A stretch of DNA of 64,000 nucleotides from the NCBI RefSeq assembly GCF_033807575.1, contig NC_084715.1:8605349-8669348 (forward strand), in the 5' to 3' direction. Under the pieces are notes generated by a model that saw only the letters and a program-made list of their open reading frames with translations, was not told the origin of the DNA and made no database searches. Positions 43,966-57,200 of this stretch are shown piece after piece. Position numbers and translations under genes: made by a program. The DNA is from Cydia pomonella (lineage: Eukaryota; Arthropoda; Insecta; Lepidoptera; Tortricidae). Within the stretch, counting starts at the first letter, position 1. Every line of letters begins with the position of its first letter.

Positions 43966-44879
43966 TTCTAATGCTAAAGAAACGAAATATAATTCAACGT
44001 CAAAATCTTTAAAATATGCTCACCCAACGATTTAGTACTTATGTACAGTGCAGTTTATAATTATGTATATATTTTTACACCTTATTGCAATGGATTAACG
44101 TGTAGAAATATGTACATATTTATGAACTCGACTATACATTTAAAATTCCAGCAACTCTCAATAGATAAATACTTAATATATAAATCTTTCGCTGGACAGC
44201 CTGTAGCACCCTAAAAACGCATTTCCCAGCTAAAAGCTAAAACTAACTTTCCATCTTTATAACTTATTTTAACTTATGCTTGGCGATGGGCGGCAGTGTA
44301 TAGTGAATGCTTGAGATTCTGTGAGGCGATGGATGCTAGGTGCTCTACTGTCCCAATTTAATTTGTTAATGTGCCATTATTGTTTTATAATTGTTAATAC
44401 TTATAATTATTAGTAAGTTTAAGTTTCGTGACGCATTGGTTCAACTGTAATGTCATGTAAACATTTTTATCAATAAAAAATAAATAAAAAAATAACCTAC
44501 TGTCATACCTGCTTCATCTGCTGTAAATAATTCAAGTGTTTCAATCATTTTTCTAATGCTAAAGAAACGAAATATAATTCAACGTCAAAACCTATAAAAT
44601 ATACTGACCCATCGATTTAGTACTTATGTACAGTGTAGTTCATAAATATGTTTACATTTTTTCACCTTATTGCAATGGATTAACGTGTAGAAATGTGTAC
44701 ATATTTATGAACTCGACTATACATTTAAAATTCCAGGAACTCTCAATAGATAAATAATATATAAATCTGCCGCTGGACAGCTTCTAGCACCCTAAAAACG
44801 CATTTCCCAGCTAAAAGCTAAAACTAACTTTCCATCTTTATAAACTACTGTCATACCTGCTTCATCAGCTGTAAATATT
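43966..44879 (+). repeat. Local duplication, one copy split by a retroelement insertion
   Basis: 43966-44262 and 44551-44848 are about 95 percent identical by eye (both start TTCTAATGCTAAAGAAACGA and both contain CGCATTTCCCAGCTAAAAGC). In the second copy the sequence runs straight from TCTTTATAA into CTACTGTCATACCTGCTTCA. In the first, about 233 bp ending in an A-rich tail (CAATAAAAAATAAATAAAAA) separates these phrases. The inserted piece (about 44263-44495) is therefore a LINE/SINE-type 3' end that came after the duplication. Confidence 0.85.
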
Positions 44880-47800
44880 TCTTGAAAATATTTTGCATTT
44901 TGATGTTGTGATGACTGTATACTCTGTCTATCTATTTTATAAGATTATCATAGTTTTCAATCAAATAAATGTTTAGTTTCCATTCTATTCTGTTTTAAAT
45001 ATATGCTAATTCCAAGAAGATTACATAAATACAATCTAGTATGATCTTGAATGCAACTTCATTATTATATTTGTACCAAACATAACCAAAATAATGAAAA
45101 TAAGCAAACTTGGTATTACATATTTCAAGTTAAAGCAAAAATTAAAATACTCGAAATGAAAGAAAAAATAATATAAATACTATAGTTCTCTATTGAGATA
45201 TAAATCGTATGCCATGCAATATTTTGGGAAATGTAAGTTCTGCGTAACGTAACAATGCATTTGACTAAATAATTCTTGGTAAAATGGAATTTGACCAAGT
45301 AATTATTTGCTATACAATAACTTTCCAAAAAAGAGTTTTGCTAATTGTAAAATTGGGATAAGTTGTTTTGCCAACCATTTTTTTGGGAAATGATAATTTG
45401 GGTATAATAGTTAGGGATGTGATACTTTGGGAAAAGTAAACCGTTCTTGGCTAGCTCGCTGAGTATTCGACTCGCCCACGTCTTCGGCAAGCAACTGGAA
45501 TTCCTCTGGCTGTCAGGTAAAAAAATATTTTCAGGTATCGAGTCAGCAGGGCCGGTCCTACGCTGACTCAGGGAACTATTTGGAGGTTGTGACGTCACCT
45601 GCTGAACTATTTATATGGCTTGATCTGTCGCTTTATATTATTATTAGAACTTTTGAAGGGCTGGTAAAGGAAAAACAGCTGTGACTCAACGTTGATGGAC
45701 CTGTGTTAATTTACATAAATAATTGAATTCAATTTCCGAACCAAGAACCTGGATGAAAATTATTTTTGTTATCTGGTTAATCGAAACGGGTTGTATTGTC
45801 TGAAATATGTACTTAACTACAGGTTCCTGGTTTTGAATATTAATTACAAGGGGGAAGACAAACTATACTTAGTCTAGTACCTAATGCACTTTCAAGCACA
45901 AACAAACCAATGAAATCTTGAATTCTTGACAGACACTCTTAAAAAGAGGCAACAAAAAATATTCAACCTTTGAAAAAAATGATATTCTGAGTGACGCAAG
46001 ATGAACGTACATAAGGTGTATTCTTCTAAATTTAACGTAGTTAGGTTTTATGTAATTTATCCTAGGTCGTATCAAGAAGCCCGCCGTCATATTTTTGTAC
46101 GTTAAACTTTTTTACCTATGTGTGTTCCTTTCATTCATCAATCCGTTACATTAAATAGCAAAAAATATTGAAATAAATATATTGCGATACAATTTTTTAT
46201 TAGAATTAGTCGTTATTAGAATTTATTTATGACGATCACAATATAGATTCATATAAAATGACATTAATGTAATTTGTAATGCAATCGTGTGTTGCGTAAT
46301 AAATCAATCTGAATCATAAGACTTATTTCTACTCGAAAATATTTCCTTGGCGACCTCTGCCAGCGTCTTCATCCACATAGTCAGAAATCGTTAGTATTAC
46401 ACGGATCTACAGATTCCCTCGAACTAATTCCCTTATGAGGTATTTTCTAGGACTTGTTTGCCTTCTACCCAATGCCGTTTAACGTTTTGGCGTGATTGAG
46501 TTAAAACGTCGATACATTATTTAGGTTATATTAGTATGATGCAAACGAGAAAGCAACCTCAGAACCGCATATTATAATGAGGTAACACGACTGCTCATGC
46601 GAAACTTTTAAATCAAGTGTGCCGTTTATCCGAAATCTTCGCCTTTATATACGTGTCGCGATCTATTATTGCTTTCAATTCTTGTTCACACGTGCATTTA
46701 TTAACGTTCTTATAGTTGTTATACTAAGGTCCAATTTCAGTAGATCTCGGTGTGTTTAGCGTATGTAAATTGTATGTCAGAATCAGGAAGCGGCCCGAGC
46801 CAACTCGGACACGCGGCCGGGTGAATCAGTAACCAATCTATTCTTGTTAGGTTATATCGCTTGGGAAAAGAGCATTTATACCTTGGAATTTCTTAAGAGT
46901 TACGTCGTATCATGATGAAGTATCTCCATGTTTTGGGAGCTAAGCTTTAACGTGCCACGAAATCTGTCAGTGGGCATTTTGAACTGGCGATATTGTTTTA
47001 CACTCAATTTTGCATTTAAAGCGCGATTTTTTGTGTGAGTATCTCAAGTCCAGATCATTTGGTTAAAATTGATTTACTTCAAAATTAGTTGCCACTGAAA
47101 TTATTTTTTATACAATTAGTCAAAGCTAGTTTTTACCAAAGCACTTTGCGTCAACTTAGTTTAGACTAATATCCCAGTAATAGTTAAGTAGTTTTCACCG
47201 AGGCGTTTCGTAGTTATAGTTCGAGATATATAGTAAACACCCCTATAATGGAACAGTCACCATTAATGGGATGGTATAGTCAAATCCTGTAAAACAAGTA
47301 TTTATCATCAGTTTTAAATCGCTGGTAATATTTTACCATAAACAAGAGCCAAAGAGCTGCTTAAGTTTAATTTTTCATTGATATTTGTTAGTTTGAAAAT
47401 TAATGACGCCATACATCTCATGACTGGAGCAAAATACCATAGTTTTAACTGGTTAATAAGATTGAAACCAATTGCAGTAGCTTTCATTAAATACATAGAA
47501 AACATAAAGGACGAATTGGACATTCAACTTTTAAAGCATAAAGCGGTAGAAATTTTACAGATGTCGGTGAAATATTAAATATACTCCAATTGTTCTCTTA
47601 AATGCCCCATGATTGATGCCGTTAACATAGTTGTAACTACTGAAAATGCGTTTTTACCAAGGCGTTTCAGAAAACTAGGGAAAACGCGATTTCCCTAAAA
47701 ACGAACGTACATTACAGTACCTACATGGCGTAAAGATGTGGCACTTAATTTTAGTAAGAATGAGTGTTTATTGGCTTTCTAAAAATAAATGTGTTTAAAT

Positions 47801-49182
47801 ATAATTCCAATGTTTAGTGAGTTCCACTAGTCATGGAAACAACATATTGTTTAAGAAAACAGCTTCAAGAAGACACCTCTTAGGTATCAAAAACCAACTG
47901 TAATTTTTAACTTATAAATACAAAGAACAATGAAACATTATAATGAAAGAAATAAATCGATAAAAACAGCAAACCTGGCGAAAAATAAATAAATAAGGAT
48001 TGAATGAATCCAATAGAGAGAAAATCATCAGAACTATGGAATCAATAGATCACGATCATTCCTGAGTAGGAATGAATAAATAATTAACTTTAAAGTGCAG
48101 CTTGGGTATCTCCCTAACATGTCAGATGATTTAACACGTGAGGTGATTTTGGGGTCCTAATCCCGAATGTCAATTTCCTTTCCTTTCGGGAATTTATGGT
48201 TAACCCATAGGAAATTCGTTTAGTATGAATATGACCATTGGCCATCTTAATCTTAACACGCTCCTGACGTTCAAGATCACGGCCCCAAAATTACCCAATA
48301 TGTGTTACGAAATCGAAAGGTCTGCCCGATCAGTTTCAAACGGCGTTAATCCTGCTCTAGTCATTCAACCCTAAGCTATTATACTATATTACAAAACGAA
48401 TATATTATCGTCGACATGATTAGCCAAATGATAATAAAGTCTTTCAAAATACGCAATAAATATAAATATGTTCAACGCGAATGCGACTTTAGTACGATAA
48501 GTACAAAGTCCAAAGTAGGTTAATTAGAATTCATGATTATGCCGTTTGGCTCTTTAAAGGTCACCATCAACTGACTGCACGTACGAGATGACGGCTAGTC
48601 ATCGTCCGAGTGCCAATGTTCGATGTGTCGTATATGAAGATGTGTTCACACAGAACAGATATGTTTTCATAGAACGAGTATCACACACAATTGAAAACCG
48701 CAGACACTTCAATAACTTTATAAATCCGTTGCTTTGCATGTTCTGCTGTCTTCATCAGGAATGGCTCTTCACGTTTAACAGTAACGAATACACGCGCTAT
48801 TTGACTGGTTAGGTCTAAATTGTTAGGGCATACCGCATGACGCCCTTCGGGTCGTGTTTGGAATTAATAACATTTCATCAGTGTAAAATGTAAGATCTCG
48901 GATAGTGAATTACTCAACCAACCTTCTCAGTGTACAATTTAGAATAACGATCAAGTAGCTAAACATTTCAATGAACTAGTTAATTATTTCCCTACTCTAA
49001 TGTAAAAACCAGTACGAGTATAAGCTACTACGGCCTTATTTATAAGCTGGGCATAAGGTGCATGCATTGGGATAACCTCGAAAGCGGGGTAATTATGGAA
49101 ATGACTTATATTGATTAACTAGAATCACTTAATTACTGTAGCAACTGTAAGAAAGATGCCTTGGTAAGCGTTATAGTAGCGT
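44880..49182. other. Intergenic, no gene supported
   Basis: Mostly AT-rich unique-looking DNA. The open frames near 45341-45598 (minus) and 48588-48812 (plus) show no motif or splice context I can support. One recognised repeat lies at 47300-47620. Confidence 0.45.
47300..47620 (+). repeat. Dispersed repeat of about 320 bp, copy 2
   Basis: Co-linear with 19530-19850, sharing TTGAAACCAATTGCAGT and ATACATAGAAAACATAAAGG. Differences are scattered substitutions and small indels, giving perhaps 93 percent identity by eye. Confidence 0.75.
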
Positions 49183-49310
49183 TAAGGGGCCCATTGATTA
49201 CCAGTTCGCCGAACAATATCGGCCTGTCAATTATTCGCTTGCTGTCAGCTTTTGCGAATATCTGTCAGGCCGATATCATCCGGCGAACTGGTGATCAGTG
49301 GGCCGCTTTA
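49183..49310. repeat. Palindromic MITE, 'AAGGGG(C/T)CCA' family, copy 3
   Basis: TAAGGGGCCCATTGATTACC at the left; the right arm, reverse complemented, is TAAAGCGGCCCACTGATCAC. The inner arms carry CGGCCTGTCA and TGTCAGGCCG. The best preserved palindrome of the three. Confidence 0.85.
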
Positions 49311-50489
49311 GTGCTTAAGTATAAAGTTATAGTGCTTCTGGTTTTATAGAGTTACCATGCATGCGCTTATTGCTCAGAAAACAGCACGTGCCTTCAACGC
49401 CCAATAGAACAACTGATTGCATTATTCTTTCTCATTTGTAAACATAAACACTTCGTGAACATGGCTTAAAGACAAGCAGCCGCCAAAGTTGCAGCCAACC
49501 GCTCAATCAAGACTCGACGGCTAAATAGGCTGTCTCTAATTTGGGTTATCGACACGGGAGTGACTAATGCAGCTAATTCTGTAGGAAGCGAGTATGTTGA
49601 TATGCTGATACAGGCAAAATATTATAAATTTATAACCCCTAAATACCTATAATCTTAATACCTTCACCTGTTTCAAGAGTCCTGTTGCCTCTCTATAATC
49701 CAAGTAATCTATAATAAAGTTTTTAATGAGCTGTTTGCCAAACTATACTTACGTACCTACATAACGATGGTGGAATTTCAATATTACCTATGGTAAGGTA
49801 CCTACGCCAAATAAAGCCCGGTTATTAAGCTTGCCTAATTAATTTCAAAATTTCATGTGTAAACAGGGCCTAATGTGAAGGCCAGCCACACTTATCCCTG
49901 TTGAGTTGTCTTTCGTACTTTCTTTGGCAAAAACGCTGCTCGCTCCGCTTAAACCTACTCTAATTATTCTGCTTTAGATGTGCGTCACCGGATTGTTTGT
50001 GTGCCAAGAAATGCAACATTAAATGATGCAGTTCAAATGAGTGTCCATGCCCTTTATTCTACTGTGAACTAACTATTGCGAAGAGTTTAAGTACATTCCT
50101 TAAGACTGTTTCTAAAGCTGTGCTTTTCCATAATTAATACTTACTTCTAAATTTGCCCTTTCAACTATTAGACTTTTCACAATGTGCGCATACTTACTTA
50201 AAATATATGATGTATGCATCATATCATATCTATTAGTTTATATTATTTACATAGCTCTATTTAATGACATGTTGTACACACCTAGCCTGTAACCCCTTTA
50301 GTTTTAGTTTATGGTTATAGAAACTTTTTCTAGATAATTGTCAGACAGCGTTTGTAAGGGAATACTGATTCTTGTTAAAATTGCATACCTACATTATTAC
50401 TTGCAATACACATAAATACCCATACCCAGTGAAAAATGAAGTCGGCAAACACCTTTTGGTGCTAATATCTGTCGGTCTGTAATCAAATC
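49311..50489. other. Intergenic, no gene seen
   Basis: AT-rich spacer; no repeat or gene recognised. Confidence 0.4.
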
Positions 50490-50800
50490 TTGCAAGTTAA
50501 ATTTGACCCACTTTCCGGTTTCCAATGAAGCTGAAAATTTGCATAATACTCGTATGTAAGTCGGGTGACAATGCAATATTATGGTACCATCGAGCTGATC
50601 TGATGATGGAGACAGGAGGGAAGGAGGTAGGTAGGTAGGTAGGTAGAGGGAGGAACTCTGTGATAAAACAACGCAACCTAATTGTGTTTGGGTTTTTTAT
50701 AATGGTCTCGATGAGTACCTATTAGTTGCCTGTGGAAAGAAAGGTACAGGCAGCGATAAAAGCTTGTACCAAGAATGAAATTTTTGCCAAAAACTTATTA
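50490..50800 (+). repeat. Dispersed repeat, copy 3, with (GGTA)n microsatellite
   Basis: Co-linear with 39310-39590. It carries an expanded GGTAGGTAGGTAGGTAGGTA run near 50625-50646 that is absent from the other two copies. Confidence 0.8.
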
Positions 50801-51005
50801 CAGAAGAATATTGTAGACTAACTCGTACTAACAGCAACACGCTTAACTGGCCATTAAAGGTGTACACTAATGTCGTCTTGTGCTGTCATAAGTTGTAATG
50901 AATTAACGGTGTCGACGATACCATGGGTCAAGGAAGCTATCATCAAGCTTGACATCTTAGTTACTAAAACCAACACCATAAATGCTCATGAATATAATAA
51001 ATTCC

Positions 51006-51227
51006 TCATTTTTCATTACAATCGTTTTTCATATTCCATTCTTGACATTTCTTCAAATAGTCCAGATCCATGGCCAGGTCTTTAGAGACGGTCTTAACGT
51101 CGGCTGTGGCGGCAGACCCGGGATTGTTTAGTGCGTCTCTCGGTTTGATAAAGGGCTTAACTGTAATGCCCCATAACTTGCCGAACATTGACATGAGGCC
51201 GACAACGGAGAGGCCTAGAAGGAACCC
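51006..51227 (-). CDS. Channel gene last exon: TM2 with selectivity filter and C-tail
   Basis: GFLLGLSVVGLMSMFGKLWG then ITVKPFIKPRD...KKCQEWNMKNDCNEK and a TGA stop (51006-51008). G-L-S is the G-x-S selectivity filter. In most relatives the eighth residue after the filter glycine is Glu; here it is Ser. Acceptor gttgcag. The exon lies 3.5 kb beyond the preceding one. Confidence 0.93.
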   Translation of the reverse strand, partial: GFLLGLSVVGLMSMFGKLWGITVKPFIKPRDALNNPGSAATADVKTVSKDLAMDLDYLKKCQEWNMKNDCNEK

Positions 51228-54200
51228 CTGCAACAAGAACATTCGGACATTATTAAGTAAAAAGGTCGAGCGTCGATAAGGATGAATTATAACTGCACCG
51301 TTATGGCACTAGCGCCTTATTGACAACAGACATCAATGAGTTAGTTAGTTACTACTTCTGGGCATTTTCCGCAAATTGACAACCATTATGCCTATTTTGC
51401 GTGAAGTCGAGGTAACGCTATTCTAACCACCCTAGCTCCTCCACGAAGCGTAGGTAAGCTTTCAGGTTGCTAACTGCCTCTTTTAGTGTGCACGGAGTCC
51501 GAAGGTATTTGATCCTGTATACTTCTACCTGTTTGCAGTCTAGGAGAATGTGTTTTGTTGTTTCCTCTTTTTCCATACATGCTCTGCACATGGGACTGTC
51601 TGTTTTACCCATATTGTGTAGGTGTTTGTTTAATGTGTTTTGTCCTGTAATTAATCCTACTATTTTACGTAGTTGTTGACATCAATAAGTAACATTTTGC
51701 TTAAAATATGCCACAACGACGGCTTACCTACAATTTACACCCGCCTGATGGTTAATTGTAGGCAATGTAGCTCCAAACGTGTCACAAGCGCAATAACAAA
51801 CTTTCATTGTTGAACAAATACGTTAAACTAGCTTTTACCTGTGGTCTGCGTTCAATAATAATGATGATTCATAAAAAAATACCCTATGTCCTTCCCTGGG
51901 CCTCAAACTGTGTCCATGTCCATACCAAATTAAAGCCTAACCAGCAATTTATAATCAGGTGCCATATTGCGGAATTTCATTGGAACTAAATTTTTCACAC
52001 TAAACTGAATAACAGCGCCCTCCTGACAATGATCATATATTTCTGGTTGGTTCTGGTGGGTCTGGTGGATGTATAGACCGTGTCATTCACGAAGACGCGT
52101 GCCTTAACTCGTCATGTCACGTTATGAAAAGTTAGATTTGACAAATATGCGCGTTATCGTGGATGTCACGAACTATACATCGGTTCAAAGGTTTAAGCTC
52201 GATGAGGTAACAGATAGATAGAGTTACATTCATATTTTATAGGTAGGAAAAGGTACAAGTCTCTCAACAAGACTATAACTAGATTTTTCGAAATATCTAG
52301 TTTCAACATTATCTTTGTTTACATAATAGATGTATACAGAGTACTATTAATAACTAGCTTAATTCTAAAATAGGCCCTTGAGGCATTGTACTTAGGTCAT
52401 ACATATTTTTTAAAATACTCGTTCGCGTTTTTCCTGCAGACATCGCAAATTTAAGGGAACCTAAAGCTTTACAGCCGGGATATACATTTTCTCATTAATT
52501 GAGACTCAATTAAGAAGAACGGAAAAGCTATGTACCAAGTCGTTAACTTTTATTGTATTGTCCACAGAAGTGACCTTTTTCTACAATGTGTTTGATCCAC
52601 CAAGGTTGCTGGCGGCATTTCCTCGTTGTATCGCAATGCTGATACGTGGTGCGAGGAAGCCGCCAGCTCTTCGGTCACCAGTTATGTCAACCAGACGCTT
52701 TGCCATTTTTGCAAAAAACTTGTGCACGCTGGGACTCCATAGACCTAGAGTTTCACTATCAAGTTTAGTTGAAATATTTATTTAGTTATAAATTAAATGA
52801 AATTATAAATAAGGTAACCCTAAATGGCTCAACAGTTGAAGTCCGTGAATATGCATGCCCATGCCCATTATAAAACACCTAAAACCTACTCATGTTTATA
52901 TCCTAAATTCTAGGAATCTAATAAAATAAATATATAATTACAATATATAGGAACAATCACACACATCGACCATTCGAACCATCGAACCTTACACAAATCA
53001 ACCTAGACACAAAATAAGCAAAGCTTGTACTATGGGTCCTAGGCGACGATATACATACGTATATAGATAAATACATTCTTATATACATAGAAAACAACCA
53101 TGACTCAGAAACAAATTTAATATCTGTGTACATCACACAAATAAATGCTCATACCGGGATTCGAAACCGGGACCATCCGCTTCATAGGCAGGGTAACTAT
53201 CACTACCCACTAGGCCAGACCGGTCGCCTAAAATAAACAATTGAATACTCGTATGATGTACGATGGGAGTGTTCTCTAATTTATCTTCGCGATAAATATT
53301 TCTATAGCAGAGTATTGATGAGCGAATATAATTTGGGAGAGAGCCAAGATTTGATTCATGATGTGATGTGTGATAGGTTGATCTCGAAGGTGTTAGTTCG
53401 AGAAATTAGATCTCTGGAAGCTTCGAAAATACGCTTATATCATTATTTTAAGGGCGCGAGTCCATGGCCAAGCAAATGAATATGATCCAACTTTTCTATT
53501 TGAACAATTTGCTTATATAATATTATAGGTACTTCATACTAAGTGTGCCTTATAGTTGATTTGTAGAGGATGTCGTTTGGTTTGGCATTCATTCAATCCG
53601 TTTTTTACCCAGATTAAAAAAGAGAGGAAGGTATCAATTCAGCCGTTTTGATTGTACACTTATTGTTCAGTGTATAAATTTGATACAATGAAAATATTGA
53701 CCATACAAATAATTCGGCCCGCAATATAAAGCAAAACACAAGTTACGAGATATGAGCTTTTTAAAGCACATAATGTCATGTCATGCTATGTCTCGTAATG
53801 TCTGCAGTAGGGCTAATATGGTTGACTCTTTATCATTTGTCACCATGCCTGTCACGTTCTAACAAGTATGTAAGCGCGAAAGTGACGGGCATAGTGACAA
53901 GAGATAAAAATAGAACCATGCTGCCACTGCTGTACATTGCTGCTCGTTAAATTTTCAAAAAAATTTACAGGCTCATAATTACGTGTACCGTGGTACCTAA
54001 CCTAACTTAAAAAACTTCTTAATTAATGATTACACGAATAAATTTTGTATCTGGTTTAATTTATCGCCCGTATTGTATTTACACACTGTATGTATTGACG
54101 ACCGGTTTGGCCTAGTGGGTAGTGACCCTGCCTACGAAGCTGATGGTCCCGGTTTCAAATCCTGGTAAGGGCATTTATTCGTGTGATGAGCATGGATATT

Positions 54201-57200
54201 TGTTCCTGAGTCATGGGTGTTTTCTATGTATTTAAGTATTTATAAATATTGATATATTATATATATCGTTGTCTAAGTAGGCCTACCCTCAATACAAGCC
54301 TTATTGTGCTTACTGTGGGACTTAATCAATTTGTGTAATAATGTCCTATAATATTTATTTATGTTACCTCATAACTCCGTCATTTTACATCCATGGGATC
54401 AATAAAGAATTGAGGGAACACCTCAACTCTTACAGACATCCATCCATATAGCAATTTTTCTATGTTCATCAACAAATCAAGTATTTGCATTCAAAACGGA
54501 ACTCTTCAACGACGCGTATTTCACGTTTCGCAATGTGTCTTCTTCGTTAAATTGGTTAAGCAAGAAAGTTTTTAGTACGGAACATTTTTGCCAAGATCCC
54601 GTTCTGATAACGGGTTCCTTAAGAAATTGAAGGAACTCCTTAAAATCTTGACGGATTTAAATCCAAACCTTGAAATTTTGGAATGTTACCGAAACGTCTA
54701 ACTTTTTAGTGATTGCCAGAGAGGAACAAGTTATATGCTAGCCGAAGTCGATTCGAAGACGGTTTTTAATACATACAATACTTCCACCGAGGTCGGACAG
54801 GAATAAGTTCCAGTCATAATTGTATCGCTCCTCGTACACGGACACCATCATAGTGTTGAAGTGGATGTACAGCTGAAATCATTATTAATGGACATTAATA
54901 TTTATGGGGAAATGCCACCTTGAGGTAATTGTGCCTATTTGACAATTGCAGTATGTTTCTTTTCCACTAATGAAAGGGAATATATGAAGACTTCTAACCC
55001 CATCGTTTCTTTTCGTCAGTTAGGTTAGACCCATGAGAGAATTCGTCCTAACTAACCTTGTAATATTTAGGTACCTCACATTTAAAAATAACAGCGCAGT
55101 TATTTGATGCCTCCCACAATTTAAAATTTTGTATTTTTTTATTTCTTATCTTTATTCTTCCAAAAACTAAGGCAAAAACTCCATAAATTATCCCAGATTT
55201 TTTCGTTTCATTTCATGACCTTTGCCATATACAGACAGACCTAGCTAGAGCAGATAATATACAACAGAGTTCAAGTGACCCGGAAAGATTACATTACATA
55301 TAAAAGGTATGACTTACATGTGTCTCCAAAGTGGAAACACCGGAGTTTAGAGCCCACACCTTCTTCAAGGAATCCCATGTGTAGTCGCTCCTCCGGAATG
55401 TTACAAAGGCATTGTAAAGGTAAGAACGACAGATGCGGGGACAACTAGTGGAGTTGTGGTCCTCGTACATACTAGAAACGAGTTTTTGGTTAATTTACGA
55501 AGCAAAATATACAAATAAGGGGCAACTGAAGGTACTAAAGCGTAAACAAGTAAAATGAGTCAGGAAAATGGACATAAATATTTTTAAAGTTGAATGAGTA
55601 CAGTCAACATCAAAAGTAGCAGATGAAACAACGCGCCAAAAGTATCTTATATTTCGGATAACTTTTCCAATTATAGATACATTTCTAAAATTCGCGATCA
55701 AAAGTATATCTTTTACAGTCTTCTTTCAGTTGTTCTATATTAAGGACATCACGTTTTGTTAAGCTGTTACGGAATGGTAGATAATAGATACTTATGAAGC
55801 GTTATTTGATCCGCTACTTTTGATGCTGACTGTACAATAACTATCACATGACTAAAATCATAACAAAATTACCAAAAAGTTGTAAAACAAAACAATTCAT
55901 GTTCAAGAAGGCAAGATAGACTTTATTTTAATGGTGTGTTATTTTTCGTAAAGGTTTATTTCCCTTATGCAGTTTTTATTTATATCGTTAGTGTTTAAAA
56001 TTGTTGGTTTTTTATTTATCGTTAGTGTTTTTATTTGTTTCGTTAGTGTATAAGAATTCTAACTTTATACAGGATGATTCAGGAGACGTGAGCAGGATCA
56101 AGCTTGAGCATTCAGTAAGTTATAAGCAACTGTTTCGTACCAGTATTTGTGAGATTAACGTTCTTTTATTTTTTACTGTTCAAAAAAAAAATTATAATTT
56201 ATTTACACCATGTATGGTCACCCTATTTGTTTTATCCATAACAAATTACAAATTGAATGTCATCGGAGTCTGGTTACTTTTGAAAAATCGTATCTCACTC
56301 AAGTGTGACATTTTGTTTTCTTCATAATCAAAGTGCTGTCATAACGGTTAAAAAGGTTTTATCTTTCTTAATTAAGTGTTGTAGGGTGTCCATGATTGTA
56401 GATTATCAAATTTGTCCTTCCCAAAAAGTTAAATAACAGAAATAAAGCGAGATTGTTTTACTTAAATACGATGGTGAACGGTTCATTAACATTTACTGAT
56501 TGTGTAGGCTTAGTCCTGCTCACGTCTCATGAATCACCCTGTATATTCCGTGATAAGACTTCTCATGTCATTGTAGTTGTCGCAACGGGGAAGATCACTG
56601 AGCATCCAGGGTCCGGAGCAGCCAACAGCCTCGCCTACCAGATATGACACATGTTTAGTGGTGCACTGCAATGTGAAAAGCTTAAACTGATTGAAAAGTG
56701 TAAAGACTATGGTCATGTAATGAAAATCAGCCATGTATTTCATTTGCCAGTCAGAAAAAGCGACAGGTAAGTGTTAATATTGATAGAGATCAATTTATTT
56801 AAACTTTATTGCATAATAAAAATAAGTACAAATGGCGGACTTAATGCCTTAAGGCATTCTCTACCAGTCAACCATAGGGCAAAACAGAAATTTTCGAATG
56901 TGGGTGCAGTGAGAAAGATAATTCAGAAAAAAAAGGACAACTATAAGTAATTTTGAAAAACTATTTACAATTTTGGACATTAATAACATCATTTACAATT
57001 ATACACAAATACTACATATTATATAGACAATATCTGGGAAACCGAGCTTTGCTCGAAAAACATATAAAAACTCAGAAATGCGCGTTTTCCCTGAGGTAAG
57101 ACCTAGCTAGATCAATTTTTCGCCCCCGAAAACCTCCATATAGAAAATTTCATCGAAATCGTTAGAGCCGTTTCCGAGATCCCCGAAATATATATATAAA

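Noticed and set aside
54097..54170. tRNA gene
   Set aside because: A- and B-boxes are present but no cloverleaf stems can be drawn, and a SINE body follows. It is a tRNA-derived SINE.
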